Assembly: GCA_005888595.1 (NCBI GenBank)
Contig: VBAL01000010.1
Coordinates: 22,002 to 57,445, forward strand
Length of the DNA stretch: 35,444 bases
From: Candidatus Segetimicrobium genomatis
Lineage (GTDB): Bacteria; Sysuimicrobiota; Sysuimicrobiia; Sysuimicrobiales; Kaftiobacteriaceae
Reading direction: 5' to 3'
Shown here piece after piece: positions 8,344 to 14,579 of the stretch (its first letter is position 1; the number at the start of each line of letters is the position of its first letter). A model generated the notes under the pieces. The model did not search any database and was not told the DNA's origin. It saw only the letters and a list, made by a program, of their open reading frames with translations. The translations under genes were made by a program, and so were the position numbers.

Positions 8344-9360
8344 CTATAGCGTGGGCCGCTCCCCCAGGATGACCGTGGTCGTTGCTGCATGGCCGTCGCG
8401 ATTGATCTCCAGCGTGACCGGGTCGCCGATATGCTTGCTCAAGATGTAGGCCGCCAGCGCCCCGAACGTCGTCACGGGCCGGCCATCGATGGCGGTGATG
8501 ACATCGCCGCCCGTGGGAACATCCGCGGTGCTGTTGGCTCGTCCACCCCGCAGCCCGGCGAGCGACGCCGGACTGTGCGGGAGCACTTCCAGAATCAAGA
8601 CGCCGTTGTGCAACGCCAGTCCGAGTTCGGCCGCGAGGTCTTCCGTCAGGGTCCGCCCGGTGATACCCAACCAGGGATGCCGGACGTCGCCGGCTCGCAG
8701 GTCAGTCAAGACGGCGCGGATTGCGTCGGTGGCCACCGACAGGCTGAGCAATCCATTGCGGGTGATCGCCACAATGACGCCGATCACCTCCCCTCGTTCG
8801 TTGACCAGCGCACCACCGGAATCGCCCGGATAGACGACCGCGGTCGAGAGGAGGTTGGGCACGCCGGCCCGCGCTTCAAGGTCGATTTCCAGAAACGTGC
8901 CGGCGGTCGGCCCCGCCTGCCGGCGCGGCGCCCGACCCAAGGCCACGACGGTATCCCCGCGCTGCAGCAGCGATGACGCCGCCAGGGTAACAGCGGGAAG
9001 CGGGCGGACCGCATCGACTCGAAGCAGGGCGATGTCATACACGCGATCAGTCCCCACCACATCTGCCGGCAAGACCTCCCCGCTGTGGAGCTGCACCTCC
9101 AGACTGCTGGCCCGGTCGACGACGTGTCCGGCGGTGAGAATCACTCCCGATGGATCGATGATGATCCCCGATCCCGACCCCCGGGCCGCCCGGCCGCCGG
9201 CGCGATATGTGGCGGTGATCAGGACCACGGCACGGTCTGCCGTCTCGATGGCGAATGCCGGGGGGGACGCGGTCTGCGCCGCCGGCGACGGTGCCGCCCA
9301 CGCCAATGCGGTCAGCACGAGCACGCCGCAGATGAGAGGCTGGACCACTCGTTGTTTCAT
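8344..9360 (-). CDS. HtrA/DegP-like S1C serine protease with PDZ domain
   Basis: A 338-residue exported protease. A signal segment (about 7-28) is followed by a trypsin-fold domain with an intact triad: His79 in LTAGHVV, Asp109 in VYDIALL and Ser181 in GDSGGALV. A single C-terminal PDZ domain (about 240-335) includes HPWLGITG and GGDVITAIDGRPV. HtrA enzymes degrade or refold misfolded envelope proteins. The start at 9360 (MKQRVV) has GGAGGG upstream and gives a normal signal peptide; the track's GTG at 9387 adds nine unlikely residues. It follows zwf by 48 nt on the same strand and may be co-transcribed. The 146-nt gap to moxR downstream shows no terminator with a T-run, only weak GACCGCCAGACCGC-type repeats. 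Confidence 0.9.
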   Translation of the reverse strand: MKQRVVQPLICGVLVLTALAWAAPSPAAQTASPPAFAIETADRAVVLITATYRAGGRAARGSGSGIIIDPSGVILTAGHVVDRASSLEVQLHSGEVLPADVVGTDRVYDIALLRVDAVRPLPAVTLAASSLLQRGDTVVALGRAPRRQAGPTAGTFLEIDLEARAGVPNLLSTAVVYPGDSGGALVNERGEVIGVIVAITRNGLLSLSVATDAIRAVLTDLRAGDVRHPWLGITGRTLTEDLAAELGLALHNGVLILEVLPHSPASLAGLRGGRANSTADVPTGGDVITAIDGRPVTTFGALAAYILSKHIGDPVTLEINRDGHAATTTVILGERPTL

Positions 9361-9408
9361 CACGCTATCCCTCCACCACGCGACCACGCGACGGCGCGCC
9401 CGCGTGTA

Positions 9409-10896
9409 TCAGTCGGTCCTCCACTGCCGTCCTTCCCGCCTTAACAGGTCATCGGCTTCCTTGGGTCCCATGGAGCCGGCCGGATAGTTTGGAAAATCAT
9501 CCGGCGGATGGCCGGCCCAGTACATCAGCAGCGGGTCAACAATCGCCCATTGCAGCTCCACCTCGTCGCGGCGGGGGAATGACGTCTGCACTCCGCGCAT
9601 CACATCCAGGAGCAGGTGTTCGTAAGCGGGATGCTCCGGTTCGCCGAAGTCGCGATAGGAGAAGTCCAGGGTCACGGAGCGGATTTCGTGCTTGTGCCCC
9701 GGGACCCGTGCCCCAAAGCGGAGCGCGATCCTCTCATCATCAGTCGTCTTGAGCACCAGGACATTATGGTCCATCCCGGCGATGTCATAGTCGCGGAACA
9801 AACGCAGCGGAGGCTGGCGGAAGACCACGACCACCTCGGTATCTTTTCGTGCCAGCCGCTTGCCGGCCCGGAGGTAGAATGGCACATCGGCCCACCGCCA
9901 GTTCTCGATCTGCAGCCGCATGGCGGCGTAGGTGGGCGTCGGCGACTGCGGCTCCACGCCCTCTTCTTCCCGGTACCCGGGCACCCGTTGACCGCCCACC
10001 AGATCCGGCGCATACTGGCCGCGCACCGCGGCCACCGGTTGCACGGGCGGAATGGCCCGCAGCACTTTCGCCTTCTCGTTGCGAAATTCTTCGGCGTCAA
10101 ATACGGCCGGCGGCTCCATGGCAATGATCGCCAGCAACTGCAGGACGTGGTTCTGGATCACGTCTCGCACGACACCGACCTCTTCGTAGAATCGCCCCCG
10201 CCCACCCACGCCGATGTCTTCCACAAATGAGATCTGGACGTGATCCACGTAGCGGCGGTTCCAGATCGGCTCGAAGACCGTGTTCGCGAACCGCAGTACC
10301 AGCATATTCTGCACGGTCTCCTTGCCCAGGTAGTGATCGATCCGGTATACGAATTCCTCACCGATGACCCGGTCCACCAACACGTTCAGACGGCGGGCCG
10401 TGGCCTCGTCCCGACCGAACGGTTTCTCGATGATGACCCGGGTCCAGAGCTGGCGACTCCCATAGCGGATCAACTCACTCCGCCCCAGGTTGGTCAGAAT
10501 CGATTCGTAGGTCGATGGCGGCGCGGCCAGGTAGAAGAGACGGTTCCCGCCGGTGCCGAAGCGGGGTTCAACGTCGGCCAGGGTTCGAGCCAGATGCGCA
10601 TAGTCGGCTTCCTTCATCGAATCGGCTGAGACATAGAAGAGCCGTTCCGCGAACCGGCCCCAGCTCGCGGCGTCAATCGCGACGTCCCTCTGCACACCCT
10701 CGCGGACGAAGGTTCGGAATTGTTCATGGGTCATGCCGCGGCGTGACATCCCCACGATGGCGAGGGACCCGGCGATCGCCCCTTCACTGAACAGGCGGTA
10801 TAATGCGGGAAACAGGAGGCGCTGCGACAAGTCCCCGGTCGCGCCGATGATCACGATGGCGACGGGCTCCGGGGTCTGCGTGCCGGGATGGTTCAT
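9409..10896 (-). CDS. zwf: Glucose-6-phosphate 1-dehydrogenase
   Basis: A 495-residue enzyme of the oxidative pentose phosphate pathway. It oxidises glucose 6-phosphate to 6-phosphogluconolactone with NADP+ (or NAD+). The N-terminal Rossmann motif is IIGATGDLSQR (about 17-26), EKPFG is at 157-161, and the substrate-binding signature RIDHYLGKE is at 185-193. The length is normal. I chose the ATG at 10896 (AGAGG 9 nt upstream); a GTG at 10926 would add ten residues. No gnd, pgl or transaldolase gene lies beside it. It is preceded by copy B of the candidate leader RNA, which suggests regulation at the RNA level. Confidence 0.95.
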   Translation of the reverse strand: MNHPGTQTPEPVAIVIIGATGDLSQRLLFPALYRLFSEGAIAGSLAIVGMSRRGMTHEQFRTFVREGVQRDVAIDAASWGRFAERLFYVSADSMKEADYAHLARTLADVEPRFGTGGNRLFYLAAPPSTYESILTNLGRSELIRYGSRQLWTRVIIEKPFGRDEATARRLNVLVDRVIGEEFVYRIDHYLGKETVQNMLVLRFANTVFEPIWNRRYVDHVQISFVEDIGVGGRGRFYEEVGVVRDVIQNHVLQLLAIIAMEPPAVFDAEEFRNEKAKVLRAIPPVQPVAAVRGQYAPDLVGGQRVPGYREEEGVEPQSPTPTYAAMRLQIENWRWADVPFYLRAGKRLARKDTEVVVVFRQPPLRLFRDYDIAGMDHNVLVLKTTDDERIALRFGARVPGHKHEIRSVTLDFSYRDFGEPEHPAYEHLLLDVMRGVQTSFPRRDEVELQWAIVDPLLMYWAGHPPDDFPNYPAGSMGPKEADDLLRREGRQWRTD

Positions 10897-10930
10897 CGTC
10901 TCTGGCCTCTTGAACGCATCGAGCACGATG

Positions 10931-11052
10931 CACCGGCCTCACCGCCTGCCCGCAGGAAACACTCATGAGTGCTTCGTCCGGCAGGTCTTTTGCGGTTCAG
11001 CCTCAGCGCGTCATCGGCCCGCTCCGCGGGCGACACTCGTGGGTCGGCCATA
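10931..11052 (-). ncRNA. Candidate structured leader RNA, copy B (upstream of zwf)
   Basis: This is the second copy of the element, ending 34 nt before the zwf ATG. The folding is clearer here. The hairpin is GCCCGC-GGA-GCGGGC. GGCUGAACCGC pairs with GCGGUGAGGCC, with a tandem G-A/A-G mismatch in the middle. CCUGCC pairs with GGCAGG. A terminal hairpin is GAAGCACT-CATG-AGTGTTTC. Compared with copy A, base changes in the first hairpin (C to U opposite G) and in the long helix (U-G to C-G) keep pairing, while GCAAAA stays fixed. Two copies are too few to prove a conserved fold. Confidence 0.5.
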
Positions 11053-11120
11053 TCAACGCCGATGCGGCCCATTCCTACCTCCAACCTGCCCATCCGCGCC
11101 GGGCCAGGGACGCGGAGTGT

Positions 11121-11149
11121 TTGACCCAGCGCCGGTCGCATGCTACCAT
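11121..11149 (+). promoter_or_regulatory. Sigma70-type promoter of tRNA-Pro
   Basis: TTGACC (11121-11126) and TACCAT (11144-11149) are separated by exactly 17 nt and end 9 nt before the tRNA-Pro 5' end. This is the spacing expected for a short-leader tRNA transcript. Confidence 0.75.
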
Positions 11150-11158
11150 CCTCCTGAT

Positions 11159-11236
11159 CGGGGCGTAGCGCAGACTGGCTAGCGCGCGTGGTTTGGGACC
11201 ACGAGGTCGCCGGTTCAAATCCGGCCGCCCCGACCA
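11159..11236 (+). tRNA. tRNA-Pro (anticodon TGG)
   Basis: A cloverleaf folds with acceptor CGGGGCG/CGCCCCG, D-stem GCGC/GCGC and anticodon stem CGTGG/CCACG. The loop TTTGGGA gives anticodon TGG, which reads Pro codons. The T-arm is CCGG-TTCAAAT-CCGG. The discriminator is A and CCA is encoded in the DNA, unlike in tRNA-Arg of this window. The length is 78 nt including CCA. Confidence 0.95.
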
Positions 11237-11239
11237 TGC

Positions 11240-11282
11240 ACCACTCGCGGAGTTCATCCTGTACCCGAGTTTCGCGAGTGGT
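11240..11282 (+). repeat. Perfect inverted repeat just past tRNA-Pro
   Basis: The 10-bp arms ACCACTCGCG (11240-11249) and CGCGAGTGGT (11273-11282) flank 23 nt, starting 4 nt after the tRNA CCA end. It could act in tRNA 3' processing or termination, but no T-run follows. The remaining gap to 11468 holds no gene I can support. Confidence 0.5.
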
Positions 11283-11468
11283 TCAGCACTCAGGGGCATG
11301 GCGGCGCCACACCGTATCCCTTCAACGAGAACATCCGCAGGGTGCATGGCCACACCGCACGTTACCTTCCCCGCCCACTGCAATCCGAGGGGTTCAGGTC
11401 CACCTCGACTATCTTCCGCGAATCTGAAGAAATTGTGAAGATTGAAACGAGGTCCAGAGAATCCAGGA

Positions 11469-12068
11469 TCAGGATTCCGGTGCCGGCGACTCGCCCGGAG
11501 GCACCGCGGGGCTGACCGGCCGAGCCGGCGCGGGTTTGCTGGCGGCCTCTCGAGCCAGCTCGGTGGTCTTCTTGGGCCGCTGCTCGTGGCGGCCCAGGAA
11601 GTCACTGGCGAGGTAGCGCTCCAGCAGATCGCGGACCTGTTGCGTCCGCTGCGCATTCCCCGCCCGCGCCTCAGCGACCCAGGTTTTGTCCACACGGTAG
11701 GTCCGCAGTTGCTTGCCATCGTGGAAATGCACGAGAGGATGCTTCATAGAGTCTTCCAACACCACGACGTGGACGGTCAGCCCCAGCTTCGTGGCGACCT
11801 CGGTGGCGAGGTCGAGCACCCACTGCCGCTTCTCGTCGGGTCGCTGACCTGGACCCATGCCCAGCGTCTCGGCCACGGTCTTCCCTTTCAGAGGGTTCGA
11901 GTCTAGGGCCGGCCCCCGGGGGAGAAGCTGGCTGCGGCGCTTTCGGACCATGTCCATCACCTGTTCCCAGATGTCCAACCCGGCCACGACGAACGCGAAC
12001 ACGTAGAAGAACAGAACGGCGAACGTCAGCGACCAGTAGCGGAAGAACGCCTTTAGTTCCGGAGGCAT
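11469..12068 (-). CDS. Unknown single-span membrane protein
   Basis: I do not recognise this 199-residue protein. One strong membrane segment lies near the N-terminus (about 10-32, WSLTFAVLFFYVFAFVVAGL). It is followed by a basic stretch (RKRRSQ), then a mixed alpha/beta soluble region with LGLTVHVVVLEDSMKHPLVH and a Tyr/Lys-rich strand, and a Pro/Ala-rich tail. The start at 12068 (MPPELKAFF) has GAGGGAA upstream. The track start at 12374 would add 102 residues that translate the REP-like element region and is rejected. A short palindrome, GAATCC...GGATTC, spans the stop codon. It is divergent from ku; no functional link is evident. Confidence 0.65.
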   Translation of the reverse strand: MPPELKAFFRYWSLTFAVLFFYVFAFVVAGLDIWEQVMDMVRKRRSQLLPRGPALDSNPLKGKTVAETLGMGPGQRPDEKRQWVLDLATEVATKLGLTVHVVVLEDSMKHPLVHFHDGKQLRTYRVDKTWVAEARAGNAQRTQQVRDLLERYLASDFLGRHEQRPKKTTELAREAASKPAPARPVSPAVPPGESPAPES

Positions 12069-12172
12069 GTGGCTTCCCTCACGACGCCGCGAGACGTGCA
12101 GCGACGGCTTCTGTTGAATTTGGCGCCCGTTCCGGGGCCTCCTCCCCTGCCCCGCTGAGACCCTGCCGAGGT

Positions 12173-12262
12173 GGGGACTGTCCCCTTTCTCCTTTTGACT
12201 CAAACCGGCTACGCGGCACGCTCGCACCCGCTCCAGATGCGGGCGTCCGGGGGACAGTCCCC
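12173..12262. repeat. REP-like doublet (two inverted GGGGACTGTCCCC units)
   Basis: GGGGACTGTCCCC (12173-12185) and its reverse complement GGGGACAGTCCCC (12250-12262) lie 64 nt apart in a gene-free gap. Each unit is itself nearly palindromic. Paired, inverted units of this kind match the REP/REPIN pattern of repeats that RAYT transposases can mobilise. No transposase is in the window. Confidence 0.7.
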
Positions 12263-12358
12263 GATAGAATTTTGGCTCGGACCGGCCATTCGTCGCTCCG
12301 GGCAGCCCCGCGCCCGCGGCAAGGCGCCGGCACGCAGGCAGGAATTGGCGCACAAGAG

Positions 12359-12364
12359 TATAAT
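12359..12364 (+). promoter_or_regulatory. Consensus -10 box upstream of ku
   Basis: A perfect TATAAT lies 44 nt before the ku start. No good -35 is found at 16-18 nt upstream (TTGGCG at 12345 is too close). This may be a promoter dependent on an activator or an alternative factor, or a chance match. Confidence 0.45.
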
Positions 12365-12408
12365 ACGCGTACATCCATTCGCGGCCCGCCTGACGGAGGG
12401 ACGGTTCG

Positions 12409-13248
12409 ATGCGCCCGATCTGGAAAGGTCACCTCACCTTCGGCCTGGTCACCATTCCCGTAAAACTCTACACCGCTACCGAGCCGAAGGATGTACGGTT
12501 CCGCCTCCTGCACAGCAGTTGCATGACTCCCATTCAAAACAAACGGTATTGCCCCCATCACGAACAAATTGTGGACTGGAACGACGTCGTCCGCGGCTAC
12601 GAGTATGCGAAGGGTAAGTTCGTTCCCGTCAGCGACGAGGACTTGGACAGCGTTCCGCTCGATACGGCTGGCACCGTCAACGTGACGTCTTTCGCCGACC
12701 TCAGCGAGATCGACCCGATCTACTACGAAAAGTCCTACTACCTTGCGCCGGACGAGGGTGGGCAGAAGGCGTTCCGGCTCCTCCACGAAACGATGGAAGA
12801 AACGACAAAGGTTGCGGTCGGCAAGGTCGTGATCAAGGAAAAGGAACACCTCGTCGCGGTGCGGCCGTACGATGGGACGCTGGTCATGTCCACCCTGTAC
12901 TACGCAGATGAAGTGCGCGCCGTCAACGACGTTCCCGAGTTGCCGGTCCAGGCGAAAGTGCATCCGAACGAAAAGAAGATGGCGATGCAATTGATCGAAG
13001 GTCTCATCGCCTCGTTCAATCCCGCCGAATATCGGGATGAGTATCGCGAAGCGCTACAGAAGGTCATCGCCGCAAAGATCGACGGTGAGGCTGTGGTCGG
13101 CGTCCCGGCGCGGAAGCCGGAGAAGGTCGTCGACCTCATGGATGCGCTGCGCCGCAGTCTGCAGATGACCCGCAAGGAGAAGCAGCCCGCCCGCCGGCCC
13201 AGAGCCTCCGCGCCGCGGGCCGCGGCGATGCGCGAGCGGCACCGCTGA
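12409..13248 (+). CDS. ku: Ku protein of bacterial non-homologous end joining
   Basis: A 279-residue Ku homologue that would form a ring-shaped homodimer threaded onto DNA ends and recruit LigD. It begins with the family-typical MRPIWKGHLTFGLVTIPVKL and has the core beta-barrel through YYEKSYYLAPDEGG. A bridge/C-terminal region (EYRDEYREALQKVIAAKI) follows, then a Lys/Arg-rich tail (about 250-279) of the kind that helps DNA binding in long bacterial Ku proteins. GGAGGGAC lies 7 nt before the ATG. ligD is encoded 1.3 kb downstream on the same strand, completing a two-component NHEJ system. Confidence 0.96.
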   Translation: MRPIWKGHLTFGLVTIPVKLYTATEPKDVRFRLLHSSCMTPIQNKRYCPHHEQIVDWNDVVRGYEYAKGKFVPVSDEDLDSVPLDTAGTVNVTSFADLSEIDPIYYEKSYYLAPDEGGQKAFRLLHETMEETTKVAVGKVVIKEKEHLVAVRPYDGTLVMSTLYYADEVRAVNDVPELPVQAKVHPNEKKMAMQLIEGLIASFNPAEYRDEYREALQKVIAAKIDGEAVVGVPARKPEKVVDLMDALRRSLQMTRKEKQPARRPRASAPRAAAMRERHR

Positions 13249-13266
13249 CACGAACGTCAATCGGAA

Positions 13267-13322
13267 CGTTGGAGCGTTGAAACGTTGAAGCGATTCCACA
13301 GTAACGTTTCAGCGTTCCAACG
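13267..13322 (+). repeat. 20-bp imperfect inverted repeat between ku and DUF72
   Basis: The arms 13267-13286 and 13303-13322 match in 18 of 20 positions after inversion, and both mismatches become G-U pairs in RNA. The transcript could therefore form a 20-bp stem with a 16-nt loop. The sequence is built from AACGTT/CGTTGAA-type words. It fills the gap after the ku stop and may limit read-through or stabilise the ku mRNA. Confidence 0.65.
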
Positions 13323-13340
13323 TTTCGCCGCTTCAATGGC

Positions 13341-14057
13341 ATGACGGGCCGCGCGTACATTGGTACGTCCGGCTTCAGCTATCCCGAATGGAAGGGTTCG
13401 TTCTATCCGGCCGATCTACCCAACGGCGAGATGCTGCGATTCTATGGGCAGACGTTCCTCACCGTCGAACTCAACAACACCTTCTACCGGTACCCTGGGG
13501 AAGACACGCTGGCGCAGTGGGCTGCGGCGGTGCCGCCAGAGTTCCGCTTCTCGGTGAAGGCGCACCGCCGCATCACGCACAACAAACGGCTGGTGGACGT
13601 GGACGGAGATGTGGCCTTCCTCTTTGAACGTCTCCGGCGTTTGGGGGACCAGGTGGGCTCGATTCTCTTTCAACTTCCGCCGTCGCTGCGGTTCGACCTG
13701 GGCCTGCTGGAGTCGTTCCTGGCCACCCTACGTCCCGGTGGGCAGGCCGTGCTCGAATTCCGCCACAGCAGCTGGCGGAACGAAACGGTCTACCGCCTGC
13801 TGGAGACTCACCGCGTGGCGCTCTGCGTGGCAGAAACCGACGAAGAAACGCAGCCGGCGGATGTGGTGGGGCCCGTCTCCTATCTCCGGCTACACAAGTC
13901 GCGCTATGCTGACGAGGACCTGGGCCGGTGGGCCCAATGGATCGGTCAGCGCGCCGGCGAGGGTCGTAATGTCTTTGCTTACTTCACGCATGAAGAAGGA
14001 GCGCCGGCCACGGACTACGCGCGAACGCTGATGGAACTTGTGACGGGTAACCAGTAG
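13341..14057 (+). CDS. DUF72 (YecE-like) family protein
   Basis: A 238-residue protein with the DUF72 TIM-barrel-like pattern. It opens with AYIGTSGFSYPEWKGSFYP, continues with VELNNTFYRYP and FRFSVKAHRRITH, and has LEFRHSSW and VSYLRLHKSRY toward the end. The biochemical function of the family is not established. DUF72 genes often sit near DNA repair or Fe-S genes; here the gene lies between ku and ligD. No strong RBS is visible because the inverted repeat runs almost to the start codon. The last codons overlap a short CCAGTAGCCAGTGACCA-type repeat. It is convergent with the next gene, 13 nt apart. Confidence 0.85.
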   Translation: MTGRAYIGTSGFSYPEWKGSFYPADLPNGEMLRFYGQTFLTVELNNTFYRYPGEDTLAQWAAAVPPEFRFSVKAHRRITHNKRLVDVDGDVAFLFERLRRLGDQVGSILFQLPPSLRFDLGLLESFLATLRPGGQAVLEFRHSSWRNETVYRLLETHRVALCVAETDEETQPADVVGPVSYLRLHKSRYADEDLGRWAQWIGQRAGEGRNVFAYFTHEEGAPATDYARTLMELVTGNQ

Positions 14058-14070
14058 CCAGTGACCACTC

Positions 14071-14499
14071 TCAATGACCCCGTTTGTGCTCTTCCTGGCT
14101 CCTGGAGACTGGCTCCTGTTTGGCTCGGGGCACCTCGCTCATGATGGCCATCATATTGTCTTCCGAGTCGTAGAAGAACGCCATCCACAGATCGTAGGTC
14201 TCCATCTGGGCGATGAGGTGAGGCGCGTCGTGAAACCGGACGCCGCGCCCGGCGAGCGCGCCATGTGCCGCCTGGATGTCCGGCACACGGAAATACAGAA
14301 TGGAGTTCCCATGAGGTTGGCCTTCCGGACGGCTCAGCATAAGCCGGACGCCGCTGCAGTCGAAGAACGACAGCCCGGGGGGTGCGGTAAACAGGTGCCG
14401 CAGCCCGAGCCGATCGCGATAGAATGCCGTCGCCCGCTCCACGTCCTTCACCGAGACGCCGATCTGGCCGACCTGAGACAGGGTGACGTCCGCTGTCAT
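14071..14499 (-). CDS. VOC-superfamily (glyoxalase/dioxygenase-like) protein
   Basis: A 142-residue protein of the vicinal-oxygen-chelate fold. The pattern VGQIGVSVKDVERATAFYRD near the N-terminus, LGLRHLF, then NSILYFRVPDIQAAHGAL and a C-terminal DLWMAFFYDSEDNMMAIMSE gives the paired beta-alpha-beta modules of the family. The usual first metal ligand (His after the first strand) is replaced here by Gly-Val (IGVSV), while the C-terminal Glu/Asp-rich motif is kept. Catalytic metal binding is therefore uncertain, and the substrate cannot be assigned. The start at 14499 has a perfect AGGAGGT. The track's 293-residue extension is a shadow of ligD. Confidence 0.85.
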   Translation of the reverse strand: MTADVTLSQVGQIGVSVKDVERATAFYRDRLGLRHLFTAPPGLSFFDCSGVRLMLSRPEGQPHGNSILYFRVPDIQAAHGALAGRGVRFHDAPHLIAQMETYDLWMAFFYDSEDNMMAIMSEVPRAKQEPVSRSQEEHKRGH

Positions 14500-14579
14500 G
14501 ACAACCTCCTGAGAATGGTCTCGCCGCTGCGGTTGGCGAACTACACCTTTGGCCAGCATCGCGGCATCACCTTGTGCGC

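Noticed and set aside
10893-11237. 114-residue ORF over the zwf leader and tRNA-Pro
   Set aside because: It translates a tRNA gene antisense and the structured leader; not a protein.
12079-12990. 303-residue minus-strand ORF across the ku promoter and gene
   Set aside because: It runs antisense to ku and through a REP doublet. No RBS or motif.
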